Notes under the pieces: generated by a model
What the model was told of the DNA's origin: nothing
The model's database searches: none
Seen by the model: only the letters and a program-made list of their open reading frames with translations
Part shown: one piece after another, positions 50,933 to 59,961 of the stretch
Position numbering within the stretch: the first letter of the stretch is position 1
Layout of the letters: every line of letters starts with the position of its first letter
Source: Parcubacteria group bacterium M10-OD1-1
GTDB lineage: Bacteria; Patescibacteria; Paceibacteria; Moranbacterales; UBA2206
Assembly (NCBI GenBank): GCA_003056145.1
Contig: LSNL01000003.1
Coordinates: 1 to 64,000 of the forward strand
DNA length: 64,000 bases
Direction of reading: 5' to 3'
Made by a program: the position numbers and the translations under genes

Positions 50933-52126
50933 ATGGCAGTAGAAAAATTTGAAAGAAATAAACTTCATGTTAATGTTGGCACCATTGGTCATGTTGATCA
51001 TGGAAAAACTACTTTAACAGCAGCTATTTTACATGTACTTAGCTTTGTTGGAAAAGCTAAAGAAAAAGCAGTATCCGAAATTGATAAGGCCCCTGAAGAA
51101 AGAGATCGTGGAATTACAATCGCCACTGCTCATTGTGAGTACGAATCAGATAAAAGACATTATGCTCATGTTGATTGTCCTGGTCATGCTGACTATATTA
51201 AAAATATGATTACTGGCGCTGCTCAGATGGATGGAGCTATCTTAGTTGTAGCTGCTACTGATGGTCCTATGCCACAAACTAGAGAGCATATTCTTTTAGC
51301 TAAACAAGTAGGAGTTCCTGAAATTGTAGTTTTCCTAAATAAAGTGGATATGGTTGATGATCCAGAATTAGTTGATCTTGTTGAAGCTGAAGTAAGAGAG
51401 CTTTTAACTAAATATGAATTTGATGGTGATAATGCTAAAATTATTCGTGGCTCAGCTCTTAAAGCTCTTGAATCAAAATCAGCTGACGAAGAAGCAGCTA
51501 AGCCTGTTATGGATTTAATAGCTGCTCTTGATGAAAAAATTCCTGATCCAGTGAGAGAAATGGATAAAGATTATCTAATGCCAATTGAAGATATTTTTTC
51601 TATTGAAGGTCGTGGAACTGTAGTAACAGGGAGAATTGAAAGAGGAATTATTAATGTTAATGATGAAGTAGAGATTGTTGGACTTCGGGATACTCAGAAG
51701 ACTACGGTTACTGGAATTGAAATGTTTAACAAGTCTTTAGATAGAGGTGAAGCTGGAGATAACGCCGGAGTGCTTCTTAGAGGAACAAAGAAAGAAGATG
51801 TTGAACGAGGACAAGTTTTAGCTAAACCAGGTTCAATTACTCCGCATACAGAATTTGAATGTGAAGTTTATATTTTAACTAAAGAAGAAGGTGGAAGACA
51901 CACTCCATTCTTTAAAGGTTATCGTCCTCAATTCTATGTTAGAACTACAGATGTAACAGGAGAAGTAATCCTTCCAGAAGGAACTGAAATGGTAATGCCG
52001 GGAGATACTATTAACTTTACTGTTAAATTAGGAGCTCCTGTAGCTATGGAAGAAGGAATGAAATTTGCAATTAGAGAAGGTGGTAGAACTGTTGGAGCTG
52101 GAGTAGTAACAAAGATTTTAAAATAG
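50933..52126 (+). CDS. tuf: Elongation factor Tu
   Basis: It delivers aminoacyl-tRNA to the ribosome. From ATG 50933, 397 residues begin MAVEKFERNK and have GHVDHGKTT (18-26), DCPGHADY and NKVD. An in-frame ATG at 50909 adds eight residues not found in the family. Domains II and III end with GGRTVGAGVVTKI. A TATAAT (50839-50844) lies upstream without a convincing -35. Confidence 0.98.
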   Translation: MAVEKFERNKLHVNVGTIGHVDHGKTTLTAAILHVLSFVGKAKEKAVSEIDKAPEERDRGITIATAHCEYESDKRHYAHVDCPGHADYIKNMITGAAQMDGAILVVAATDGPMPQTREHILLAKQVGVPEIVVFLNKVDMVDDPELVDLVEAEVRELLTKYEFDGDNAKIIRGSALKALESKSADEEAAKPVMDLIAALDEKIPDPVREMDKDYLMPIEDIFSIEGRGTVVTGRIERGIINVNDEVEIVGLRDTQKTTVTGIEMFNKSLDRGEAGDNAGVLLRGTKKEDVERGQVLAKPGSITPHTEFECEVYILTKEEGGRHTPFFKGYRPQFYVRTTDVTGEVILPEGTEMVMPGDTINFTVKLGAPVAMEEGMKFAIREGGRTVGAGVVTKILK

Positions 52127-52216
52127 TTTATTCTTTAAGTCTATCTCGTCAAAAGAGGTAGACTTTATAGAATAAAATTAATTTATTCAAATAATTCAAA
52201 TAGCTAGTTAGTATCA

Positions 52217-52540
52217 ATGAAAAAAGAAGAAGAGATAAAACCAAGAATTAGAATTAAAATTAGAGCTTATGATCATAAAATTATTGATCAATCAGCTAAG
52301 CTAATTGTAGAAACTGCCAAAAGATCTGGAGCTAAAATCTCAGGACCAGTTCCTTTGCCAACAACTATTAAGAGATATACAGTTAATAAATCGACTTTTG
52401 TGCATAAAGATTCTAGAGATCAATATGAAATGAGAACTCACAAAAGATTAATTGATATAACGACACCAACTCCTAAAACGATTGATGACTTAACAAATCT
52501 CGATCTTCCAGCAGGGGTGGACATAGAAATAAAAATGTGA
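52217..52540 (+). CDS. rpsJ: 30S ribosomal protein S10
   Basis: 30S head protein that also acts with NusB in antitermination. 107 residues; RIRIKIRAYDHKIID, the loop HKDSRDQYEMRTHKR and DLPAGVDIEI are typical. It ends with TGA, showing that UGA is a stop in this organism. It is followed by a 206-base structured spacer before rplC. Confidence 0.96.
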   Translation: MKKEEEIKPRIRIKIRAYDHKIIDQSAKLIVETAKRSGAKISGPVPLPTTIKRYTVNKSTFVHKDSRDQYEMRTHKRLIDITTPTPKTIDDLTNLDLPAGVDIEIKM

Positions 52541-52553
52541 TAAACTCTAGGAG

Positions 52554-52702
52554 CTATAAATTATAAGCTGATTAAATATTTTGGCTAATAATTTATAGTT
52601 CGTAGATTCTAGTTAAAGTCCTATGAATTTAGGATACTCAGCTAGCCAAGAAAGAAATTTCTTTGTTTGAAAAAACAAGTGGCTGGTTTAGTCCAGTTTT
52701 TT
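52554..52702 (+). promoter_or_regulatory. Attenuator-like structured spacer between rpsJ and rplC
   Basis: CTATAAATTA (52554-52563) pairs with TAATTTATAG (52589-52598). Further on, CTAGCCA (52642-52648) can pair with TGGCTGG (52680-52686), enclosing the palindrome AAAGAAATTTCTTT (52651-52664). CTGG (52683-52686) can instead pair with CCAG (52693-52696) followed by eight T residues. The two uses of TGGCTGG are mutually exclusive, as in antiterminator/terminator switches. In other bacteria, L4 controls S10-operon leaders; an equivalent role here is only a guess. Confidence 0.5.
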
Positions 52703-52746
52703 TTATTGAAGTGTGAATGTATTAAGATTAAATATAGTTTTAGAAT

Positions 52747-53301
52747 ATGAAGTTTATTATAGGAAAAAAAATAGGAATGACAACAATTTATAATGATGAT
52801 GGTGCACAGAATGTAACTCTTGTTGAGTGTGAGTCAAAAGTTAGTATGATTAAAACAGAAAAAAAGGATGGGTATAATGCAGTTCAGCTAGTAATACCAA
52901 AAACTAAAAATAAAATATTTAAAAAAGAATTTAGAGTAGATGAAATTAATTTAGAAGAAGGTGTAATTTTGGATGTGAGTATGTTTGAAATCGGAGAGAT
53001 TGTTAAAGCTAGTGGGATAGCTAAAGCTAAAGGTTTCCAAGGTGTGGTAAAAAGACATGGCTTTAAGGGATCACCTAAAACGCATGGTCATAAACATGAT
53101 TTAAGAGCTCCAGGAGCTATTGGCTCTGGATTCCCTGAACATGTTGTTAAAGGAAAGAGAATGGCTGGAAGAATGGGAGGAAAAAGAGCTTCTACAATGA
53201 ATATTAAGGTTGTTTATATAGATAAAGAGAAAAAATTATTAGGGTTAAAAGGTGCAATTCCAGGTATTCCAGGTAATATTGTAGAAATTGTTTCTGCATA
53301 A
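52747..53301 (+). CDS. rplC: 50S ribosomal protein L3
   Basis: 184 residues, shorter than the usual 205-210 with a trimmed central extension. It starts KFIIGKKIGMT and keeps the peptidyl-transferase loop region KRHGFKGSPKTHGHKHDLRA and GKRMAGRMGG. It opens the L3-L4-L23-L2 block, 206 bases after rpsJ. Confidence 0.96.
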   Translation: MKFIIGKKIGMTTIYNDDGAQNVTLVECESKVSMIKTEKKDGYNAVQLVIPKTKNKIFKKEFRVDEINLEEGVILDVSMFEIGEIVKASGIAKAKGFQGVVKRHGFKGSPKTHGHKHDLRAPGAIGSGFPEHVVKGKRMAGRMGGKRASTMNIKVVYIDKEKKLLGLKGAIPGIPGNIVEIVSA

Positions 53302-53382
53302 AGAAATAAAAATAATCAAGTCAAAAGCTGATAACTTAGAATATTTTTAATAGTTTTCAGTAACAATAGATTTTTTAATAAA

Positions 53383-54036
53383 ATGGCAAAAGTTAAGATA
53401 TACAATTTAGAAGGGAAAGAAGTAGAAGAATTAGAGCTCTCAGATGTCGTTTTCGGTGTTAAAAGAAACGATGATTTAATTCATCAGGTTTTTGTTTCAA
53501 TTTCAGCTAATCAAAGACAACCATGGGCCCATACTAAGACTCGAGGAGAAAGATCTGGGTCAGGAAGAAAACCGTGGAAGCAAAAGGGAACTGGACGAGC
53601 TAGAGTAGGATCCGTGCGAACACCGATTTGGAGAAAAGGAGGAATTGTTTTTGGACCTAGAAAAGAAAGAAATTATGATAAAAAAATTAACCGAAAAATG
53701 AGAATAAAAGCTATTAAGATGGTTTTGAGTGGAAAATTACAAGACGGTGAAATAAAAGTAGTTGATAAGTTAGAATTAGCTGAGAAAAAAACTAAAACTA
53801 TGAATAGCATTTTGAAAAATTTAAATTTAAAGGGTCGGATTTTATTATCCTTCTCTAATTCGGAAAAAGAGTTAAGAATGTATAGCAAAAATCTAGAAAA
53901 AGTAGAAAATATTTTAACAAATCAACTGAATGTATTAGATATGTTAAATAATAAATATCTAGTTATTTCTAAAGATTCAATAAAATCTTTAGAAGATAAA
54001 TATCAAGAAGTTGTAGAAAATAAAGAATCCAAATAA
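53383..54036 (+). CDS. rplD: 50S ribosomal protein L4
   Basis: 217 residues. The extended tunnel loop reads RGERSGSGRKPWKQKGTGRARVGS, with the typical P.WRKGG.VFGP after it. In E. coli L4 also represses its own operon; the structured spacer upstream (52554-52702) is a possible target. Confidence 0.95.
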   Translation: MAKVKIYNLEGKEVEELELSDVVFGVKRNDDLIHQVFVSISANQRQPWAHTKTRGERSGSGRKPWKQKGTGRARVGSVRTPIWRKGGIVFGPRKERNYDKKINRKMRIKAIKMVLSGKLQDGEIKVVDKLELAEKKTKTMNSILKNLNLKGRILLSFSNSEKELRMYSKNLEKVENILTNQLNVLDMLNNKYLVISKDSIKSLEDKYQEVVENKESK

Positions 54037-54050
54037 GTTTATAAAGAAAA

Positions 54051-54368
54051 ATGACTAAAGAAAATAAAACAATTAAAAATAGTGAGATAGCTTATAAAAT
54101 TTTAGTTGAACCCTGGGTAACAGAAGCTACTACTGCGATGATGGAAATGAATAAATATGTTTTTAAGGTTACTAAAGAAGCTACAAAAACTCAAGTGAAG
54201 AAATCAGTTGAAGATTTATATAAAGTAACTATTTTATCAGTTAGGACTATTAATATGCCCAGAAAGAAAAAAATTCGAGGAAGAATAACAGGCTATAAGC
54301 CAAGTTTTAAAAAAGCGATAATTACGCTCAAAGAAGGGGATAGTATTAATATTTACGAAGGAAAATAA
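54051..54368 (+). CDS. rplW: 50S ribosomal protein L23
   Basis: 105 residues. It sits at the tunnel exit, where trigger factor and SRP dock. It has the L23 order: PWVTEA, YVFKVTKEATKTQVKKSVE, then the MPRKKKIRGRITGYKPSFKKAIITL arm. The charged N terminus is a few residues longer than usual. Confidence 0.93.
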   Translation: MTKENKTIKNSEIAYKILVEPWVTEATTAMMEMNKYVFKVTKEATKTQVKKSVEDLYKVTILSVRTINMPRKKKIRGRITGYKPSFKKAIITLKEGDSINIYEGK

Positions 54369-54429
54369 TTCAATACTTCATAATTTTATTAGATTATAAA
54401 ATTATGAAAGTAAAGTTTAAATAATAGAA

Positions 54430-55263
54430 ATGGCAATTAAAGTATACAAAAGAAATACGGCAGGTCGGAGGAATATGTCTATTGTTAAATCCTCTATGAT
54501 TACTGATAAGAAGCCAGAAAAAACTCTTTTAGCTAAATTAACTAAAAAAGCTGGAAGATCTGGGGGAAAAATATCAGTTAGACATCAAGGCGGTGGACAC
54601 AAACAAAGATATAGGATTGTTGATTTTAAGCAAGATAAGTTTGGAATACCTGGGCGTATTGCAGCAATAGAGAGAGATCCAGTCAGAAGTGCTTTTATTG
54701 CTCTAATTTATTATGTAGACGGAGAGAAGAGATATATACTAGCTACTGAAGGAATGAAAGTGGATCAAGTAATTGTTTCAGGTGAAGAAGCTCCAATTAA
54801 AACTGGAAATAGAACTAAATTAAAAAATATCCCAGTAGGAACGATTATTTCTAACTTAGAATTATTTCCCGGCAAAGGTGGTCAAGTGGTTAGAAGCGCT
54901 GGCTCAGGAGCTACTTTAACTGCCGTTGATGAAAAAACAGCCCAAATTAAAATGCCATCTGGAGAAATTAGATTAGTTAGTAATGAATGTTATGCAACTA
55001 TCGGTCAAACAAGTAATTTTGAACATAGCTCAATTAAAATAGGAAAAGCCGGAAGAAGAAGACATATGGGATGGCGTCCATCAGTTAGAGGATCAGCTAT
55101 GAATCCAGTAGATCATCCACACGGAGGAGGAGAAGGTCGTCAGGGGATAGGACTTAAGCATCCGAAAACTCCTTGGGGAAAACCAGCCTTGGGCAAGAAA
55201 ACTAGAAAAAAGAATCGATATAGTAATAAATATATAATTAAAAGAAGAAGTAAGAGAAAATAA
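54430..55263 (+). CDS. rplB: 50S ribosomal protein L2
   Basis: 277 residues. It binds 23S rRNA near the peptidyl-transferase centre. The catalytic-region motif MNPVDHPHGGGEGR is intact (about 222-236), as is GGGHKQRYR. Normal length and place. Confidence 0.98.
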   Translation: MAIKVYKRNTAGRRNMSIVKSSMITDKKPEKTLLAKLTKKAGRSGGKISVRHQGGGHKQRYRIVDFKQDKFGIPGRIAAIERDPVRSAFIALIYYVDGEKRYILATEGMKVDQVIVSGEEAPIKTGNRTKLKNIPVGTIISNLELFPGKGGQVVRSAGSGATLTAVDEKTAQIKMPSGEIRLVSNECYATIGQTSNFEHSSIKIGKAGRRRHMGWRPSVRGSAMNPVDHPHGGGEGRQGIGLKHPKTPWGKPALGKKTRKKNRYSNKYIIKRRSKRK

Positions 55264-55265
55264 TT

Positions 55266-55604
55266 ATGACACGAAGTCTAAAAAAAGGACCTTATATAGA
55301 TGAAAGGCTCTTAAAGAAAATTAAAGATAAAAAAGCTGGAGATAGGACTCTGATTAAGACTTGGTCGCGATCTGCTACAATTACTCCTGAAATGATTGGT
55401 TTTACTTTCGGAGTACACAATGGGAAAGATTTTATTTCAGTAATTGTTTCTGAAGAAATGGTTGGACACAAGTTGGGGGAATTTTCTCCTACCAGAAAGT
55501 TTGTAAGACACGGAGGTAAAATGCAGAAAGAAATGGAAATCGCTAGTAAACAAAGAGAACTAGATGCAGCTAGAGCTGCTAAAAATACAGGAGGATCAAA
55601 ATAA
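55266..55604 (+). CDS. rpsS: 30S ribosomal protein S19
   Basis: 112 residues; MTRSLKKGPYID start, TWSRSATITPEMIG, and HKLGEFSPTRKF. A 20-residue C-terminal extension follows the usual end. Starts two bases after rplB. Confidence 0.96.
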   Translation: MTRSLKKGPYIDERLLKKIKDKKAGDRTLIKTWSRSATITPEMIGFTFGVHNGKDFISVIVSEEMVGHKLGEFSPTRKFVRHGGKMQKEMEIASKQRELDAARAAKNTGGSK

Positions 55605-55624
55605 TAATAATATTTTAACGATTT

Positions 55625-56191
55625 ATGAAAGTTTCAGCAAAATTAAACAATTTAAGAGTAGCTCCAAGAAAAGTGAGAATAGTTGCTAAATTAGTTAAAG
55701 GAATGGCTATTAATGATGCCTTTGACCAGTTAGATATTCACATTAGAAAGACAGCTCCTTATATGAAAAAATTACTTGAAAGTGCTATTGCTAACGGAGA
55801 AAATAATTTTGGAATTGATAAGGATAATATGTTTATTTCAGATGTGGTTGTTGATGCCGGACCTACCTTAAAAAGATGGAGGGCTCGAGCTTTCGGAAGA
55901 GCAGGAAAAATTTTAAAGCGAACATCTAAGATAGAACTAGTTATTTCTGAAAGAGTTGAAGGAAAAGGAAGGAAAACTAAGGAAGAAATAGAAAAAGAAA
56001 AACAAGCTAAGATCGAAGCTCAGAAAAAAGTTGTTAAAGAACGAGAAAAAGCTGATAAAAAAGCTACTGAAACAAATAAAGTTATTAAAGCAGATTCAAC
56101 GAGAATAGTTAAAAAAGATACAGAAAAAGAAGGAAGAAAAGGAGATGAAAAAAGTTGGAAAAATAAAATATTTAGAAGAAAATCAATGTAA
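55625..56191 (+). CDS. rplV: 50S ribosomal protein L22 with long C-terminal extension
   Basis: The first 115 residues are normal L22: LNNLRVAPRKVRIVAKLVKG, then DAGPTLKRWRARAFGRAGK and the tunnel hairpin. It continues with about 70 highly charged Lys/Glu residues (about 118-188), where most bacteria stop near 110-120. The extension is probably helical or disordered and may lie on the ribosome surface near the exit. Frame and stop are clear, so it is not an artefact of a missed stop. Confidence 0.95.
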   Translation: MKVSAKLNNLRVAPRKVRIVAKLVKGMAINDAFDQLDIHIRKTAPYMKKLLESAIANGENNFGIDKDNMFISDVVVDAGPTLKRWRARAFGRAGKILKRTSKIELVISERVEGKGRKTKEEIEKEKQAKIEAQKKVVKEREKADKKATETNKVIKADSTRIVKKDTEKEGRKGDEKSWKNKIFRRKSM

Positions 56192-56259
56192 ATAAGTTAG
56201 TAGTTTATAATTTAAGAATTTATAAAATCTAAATTATAAACCTTAATTTTTATTAAAAT

Positions 56260-56910
56260 ATGGGCAATAAAGTTAATCCAATCGGATTTCGCATAGGAAT
56301 TACTCAAGGATGGAAATCAAAGTGGTTTAGTAAAAAAGAATATAAAGAAAATCTTCACCAAGATATAAATATCCGAGTGGCAGTAGCTAAAAAATGGCGG
56401 GCAGCTTCAATTTCCGATGTTGAGATTGAAAGGTCGGCGAAGATGATTAAAATTGTTATTAAAACAGCTCGTCCAGGAGTGCTTATTGGACGGGGAGGTA
56501 GTGGAATTGAAGATGTGAAAAATTATATTCAAAATAACTTTTTTAGAAACAATAAAAATATTAATTTACGAGTAGAAGTTCAAGAAATTAAATATTTTGA
56601 AGAAAGTGCTTCTATTGTTGCTCAGAATATTGTTGACCAGCTGGAAAAGAGAATTCCTTTTCGAAGAGTGATGAAATCAATGTTGGATCAAGTAATGAAA
56701 AATAATAAAATTAAAGGAGTTAAAATAGAATTATCTGGAAGATTAGGAGGAGCCGAAATGAGTAGAAAGGAATGGGCAGCTAAAGGAACATTACCTTTGC
56801 ATACCATTAGAGCTGATATTGATTTTACGAAAGAAACAGCTTTCACTACTTATGGAACATTAGGTGTAAAGGTTTGGTTGTATAAAGGAGAGGTTTTTAA
56901 AGATAAATAA
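56260..56910 (+). CDS. rpsC: 30S ribosomal protein S3
   Basis: 216 residues; MGNKVNPIGFRIG start, KH domain with RPGVLIGRGGSGIE (near 69-82), and GRLGGAEMSRKEW in the C-terminal half. It helps form the mRNA entry channel. Normal operon position. Confidence 0.97.
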   Translation: MGNKVNPIGFRIGITQGWKSKWFSKKEYKENLHQDINIRVAVAKKWRAASISDVEIERSAKMIKIVIKTARPGVLIGRGGSGIEDVKNYIQNNFFRNNKNINLRVEVQEIKYFEESASIVAQNIVDQLEKRIPFRRVMKSMLDQVMKNNKIKGVKIELSGRLGGAEMSRKEWAAKGTLPLHTIRADIDFTKETAFTTYGTLGVKVWLYKGEVFKDK

Positions 56911-56974
56911 GGTTAATTTGGTGAGTTAATTATAATAATAGTTTTAATTATTTATTTCTCACTAACAAAATAGC

Positions 56975-57391
56975 ATGTTAATGCCGAAAAAAGTAAAACA
57001 TAGAAAGATCCAACGAGGCGGTAAAATCCGTGGCGTGGCTCAACGAGGAAACAAAGTTAGTTTTGGGAGTTTTGGTTTAAAATCAATGGTTCCTGGTCTT
57101 ATTTCAGCTAGACAAATAGAATCTGCCAGACGAGCAATGACTAGACATATTAAAAGAGGTGGAAAAATTTGGATTAGAATATTTCCTGATAAGCCAATGA
57201 CTAAGAAAGGTGATGAAACCCCGATGGGTAAAGGAAAAGGAGCAGTTGATCATTTTGTAGCAGTGGTTAAGCCAGGAACGATGATATTTGAAATGGATGG
57301 AGTTTCGGAAGAGGTTGCAAGGCAAGCTATGAAATTAGCAGCATATAAGCTTAGTGGTAAAACTAAATTTGTAGTTAAAGATGAAAATTAA
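56975..57391 (+). CDS. rplP: 50S ribosomal protein L16
   Basis: 138 residues starting MLMPKKVKHRK, the usual N terminus, so the first ATG is kept although a second lies two codons later. It has the conserved SFGSFGLKSMVPG and MTKKGDETPMGKGKGAVDHFVAVV segments. Overlaps the possible early start of rpmC. Confidence 0.96.
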   Translation: MLMPKKVKHRKIQRGGKIRGVAQRGNKVSFGSFGLKSMVPGLISARQIESARRAMTRHIKRGGKIWIRIFPDKPMTKKGDETPMGKGKGAVDHFVAVVKPGTMIFEMDGVSEEVARQAMKLAAYKLSGKTKFVVKDEN

Positions 57392-57395
57392 ATTT

Positions 57396-57587
57396 ATGAA
57401 GACTAAAGAATTAAGAGAAAAAAATAAAATCGAGTTAATGAAAGTACTTAGCGAAAAGAGAGAATCTGTGAGAAAAATTAGATTTGATATTGCGACTAAG
57501 CAAGTAAAAAATACTCGGGAAATAAGAAAAGAAAAAAGAGATATTGCTAGAATATTAACTATTATTAATGAAAAAAATGAAGACTAA
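57396..57587 (+). CDS. rpmC: 50S ribosomal protein L29
   Basis: 63 residues from ATG 57396, MKTKELREKNKIELMK, the normal L29 start; an in-frame ATG at 57381 adds five residues and overlaps rplP. Two-helix hairpin protein at the tunnel exit. The 3' end overlaps rpsQ by 20 bases. Confidence 0.9.
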   Translation: MKTKELREKNKIELMKVLSEKRESVRKIRFDIATKQVKNTREIRKEKRDIARILTIINEKNED

Positions 57588-57825
57588 AGAAGTAAAAAAT
57601 AAAATAGTTATTAAGAAAAAGGGAATAGTAGTAAGTGATAAAATGGACAAAACGGTTGTGGTAGCAGTGGACACTTATAAAACACACAAGAAATACAAGA
57701 AAAAGTTTAAATCTACAAAAAAATATAAAGCTAATGATGAAGAGAATAAATATAAAGTTGGAGATGTTGTGGAGATAACTAATTGTCGTCCAATCAGTAA
57801 AGATAAATCGTATAAAATTTTATAA
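57568..57825 (+). CDS. rpsQ: 30S ribosomal protein S17
   Basis: 85 residues. The OB-fold core reads KKGIVVSDKMDKTVVVAVD...KKFKSTKKYKANDEENKYKVGDVVEITNCRPISKDK (only key parts given: GIVVSDKMDKT, GDVVEI, CRPISK). A short charged N-terminal extension is present. Confidence 0.95.
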   Translation: MKKMKTKEVKNKIVIKKKGIVVSDKMDKTVVVAVDTYKTHKKYKKKFKSTKKYKANDEENKYKVGDVVEITNCRPISKDKSYKIL

Positions 57826-57895
57826 AGATAATAGAATTTACAAATCTGTGTTAATAATTTGATAAAAATGGCACTGGTTTTGTAGAAAAAAAGAA

Positions 57896-58261
57896 ATGAT
57901 ACAAGCAGAATCAAAATTGAAGGTAGCTGATAATAGTGGCGCTAAAATAATTAAGTGTTTTAAGGTTTTAGGTGGATCTAAAAGAAGATTTGCTCAAATA
58001 GGAGATATTATTGTAGCTTCTGTTAAATCAGCTGAGCCAAGAGGAGCAGTTAAAAAAGGTGAGAAAGTAAGAGCAATCATTGTTAGACAGCGAAAAGAAT
58101 ATAGAAGAAAAGATGGTTCTTATATCAGATTTGATGAAAATGCGGCTGTTATTATAGACGGAAAAGATATGAAGGGAACAAGAATTTTTGGTCCCATTGC
58201 TAGAGAAATCAGAGATAAAGGTTACGCTAAAATAGTTTCTTTAGCTCCAGAAGTATTATAA
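57896..58261 (+). CDS. rplN: 50S ribosomal protein L14
   Basis: 121 residues; MIQAESKLKVADNSGAK start, VRAIIVRQRKE and GTRIFGPIAREIR are typical. It forms part of the intersubunit bridge. Start of the spc segment. Confidence 0.97.
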   Translation: MIQAESKLKVADNSGAKIIKCFKVLGGSKRRFAQIGDIIVASVKSAEPRGAVKKGEKVRAIIVRQRKEYRRKDGSYIRFDENAAVIIDGKDMKGTRIFGPIAREIRDKGYAKIVSLAPEVL

Positions 58262-58294
58262 AATAATATAATTGAAAAATAGTAGGATAAAAAT

Positions 58295-58600
58295 ATGAAA
58301 TTGAAAAAAGGAGATATAGTCAAAATGTTAGCTGGTAAAGATCGTGGAAAGACGGGAAAGATTTTGCAATCCTTTCCAGAAGAAAAGAAAGTAATTGTAG
58401 AAGGTTTAAACATTGTCAAAAAGCATATTAAACCAAAGCGAGAAGGAGAAAAAGGTCAAAGAATTGAAGTACCAAGAAGAGTAGATGTCTCTATTGCTAT
58501 GTTAGTTTGTCCTAAATGTGGAAAAAGTACTAGAATAGGTTATAAAATAGAAAAAGGTAATAAATATAGAATTTGTAAAAAATGTGGAGTAGAAATTTAA
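58295..58600 (+). CDS. rplX: 50S ribosomal protein L24
   Basis: 101 residues; KOW motif KKGDIVKMLAGKDRGKTGKI and, at the end, two CxxC pairs (CPKC...CKKC) that probably bind zinc, as in many bacterial L24. Initiates 50S assembly. Confidence 0.95.
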   Translation: MKLKKGDIVKMLAGKDRGKTGKILQSFPEEKKVIVEGLNIVKKHIKPKREGEKGQRIEVPRRVDVSIAMLVCPKCGKSTRIGYKIEKGNKYRICKKCGVEI

Positions 58601-58638
58601 TTAATTTCTAGAATAGTGAATAATTTAAGATTGAAAAA

Positions 58639-59184
58639 ATGACAAGTATTAGAAAAAAATATAATAAAGAAGTGGTTGGTAAATTAAAACAACAATTTAA
58701 GTTGAAGAATGATTTAGCAGCACCAAGAATTAAGAAAGTAATTGTTAATGTTGGTATTGGTAAATTTCTCAATGATTCTGGAAAAGTAGACGATATTTTA
58801 CAAGCAATCACTACTATTACTGGACAAAAACCGTTAATGACTCAGGCCAGAAAGTCAATAGCTGGATTTAAGATTAGAGAAGGGTTAAAAGTGGGAATGA
58901 AAGTGACTTTAAGGGGGAAAAGAATGTGGAATTTTATTGAAAGACTAGTTGGAACAGCACTTCCTAGAATTAGAGATTTTCATGGAATTAAAGAATCTGC
59001 AGTTGATTCTCATGGTAATTTGAATATTGGAATAAAAGAACATATGATTTTTCCTGAGATTTTAGCGGAAGAAGTAAGAAATATTTTTGGAATGGAAGTA
59101 ACGATTGTAACTACTGCTAATAAGCAAGAAGAGGGAATGGTTTTATTTAAAGCCTTGGGATTTCCAATAGAAATTAAAGAATAA
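58639..59184 (+). CDS. rplE: 50S ribosomal protein L5
   Basis: 181 residues; binds 5S rRNA and contacts P-site tRNA. APRIKKVIVNVGIG, GQKPLMTQARKSIAGFKIREG and the EHMIFPEI region are clear. Normal length. Confidence 0.97.
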   Translation: MTSIRKKYNKEVVGKLKQQFKLKNDLAAPRIKKVIVNVGIGKFLNDSGKVDDILQAITTITGQKPLMTQARKSIAGFKIREGLKVGMKVTLRGKRMWNFIERLVGTALPRIRDFHGIKESAVDSHGNLNIGIKEHMIFPEILAEEVRNIFGMEVTIVTTANKQEEGMVLFKALGFPIEIKE

Positions 59185-59261
59185 ATAAATTATATAAAAT
59201 AAACACCTTTTTTATAACTAGTCTTTAAAAACTAATTATAAAATAAGAGTAAATTTATAAA

Positions 59262-59447
59262 ATGGCAAAGAAATCAGTAGAAGCTAGGGCAAGAAAAAAA
59301 GTTAAGTTTTCAACAAGAGAAGTTAGGCGTTGTTGGAAATGCGGAAGAAAGCATGGTTATATGCGTCAGTTTGATATTTGCAGAATATGTTTTAGAGAAT
59401 TAGCTAGTACAGGTCAACTTCCAGGAGTAAAAAAAGCTAGTTGGTAA
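59262..59447 (+). CDS. rpsN: 30S ribosomal protein S14, zinc type (Z)
   Basis: 61 residues with CWKC and CRIC zinc motifs and GQLPGVKKASW at the C terminus: the short C+ form. Located between L5 and S8 as usual. Confidence 0.97.
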   Translation: MAKKSVEARARKKVKFSTREVRRCWKCGRKHGYMRQFDICRICFRELASTGQLPGVKKASW

Positions 59448-59509
59448 TTTAAATAATGATAATAATTCATCAATCAAAGAAAGAGACATCTAATTAAATT
59501 CAAAAATCT

Positions 59510-59914
59510 ATGGATAAAATTTCAGAAATGTTAACTAAAATAAGGAATGCTCAAATGGCGGAGCATAAAGAAGTTTTGATAAAGTTTTCAAAACTTAAGT
59601 TTGCTTTAGCTAATATTTTTGCTAAAGAAGGATTTATAAAATCCATATCCAAAGATAAAGACAAAGATGATAGAGATTTAATTAAAATTGTTCTAAAATA
59701 TTATCAGATTTCTAATACAGAAAAAGTTCCAGCTATTAAAGGGATAAGAAGAATTAGTAAATTGGGACAAAGAATTTATATTAAGAATAAAGATATTAGA
59801 AGTGTTAAGAGTGAATTTGGTATAGCCGTAATTTCTACCTCTAGGGGAATTGTTACTGGAGAAGAAGCTAAGAAGTTAGGTTTAGGAGGAGAATATATTT
59901 GTGAAGTTTGGTAA
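59510..59914 (+). CDS. rpsH: 30S ribosomal protein S8
   Basis: 134 residues; starts MDKISEMLTKIRNAQ and ends with STSRGIVTGEEAKKLGLGGEYICEVW. S8 represses the spc run in E. coli; no obvious mimic of its 16S site is seen by eye here. Confidence 0.96.
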   Translation: MDKISEMLTKIRNAQMAEHKEVLIKFSKLKFALANIFAKEGFIKSISKDKDKDDRDLIKIVLKYYQISNTEKVPAIKGIRRISKLGQRIYIKNKDIRSVKSEFGIAVISTSRGIVTGEEAKKLGLGGEYICEVW

Positions 59915-59961
59915 AAATAAATTTTTTTGATTGATAACATTTAATATAATAGTAAACATTT

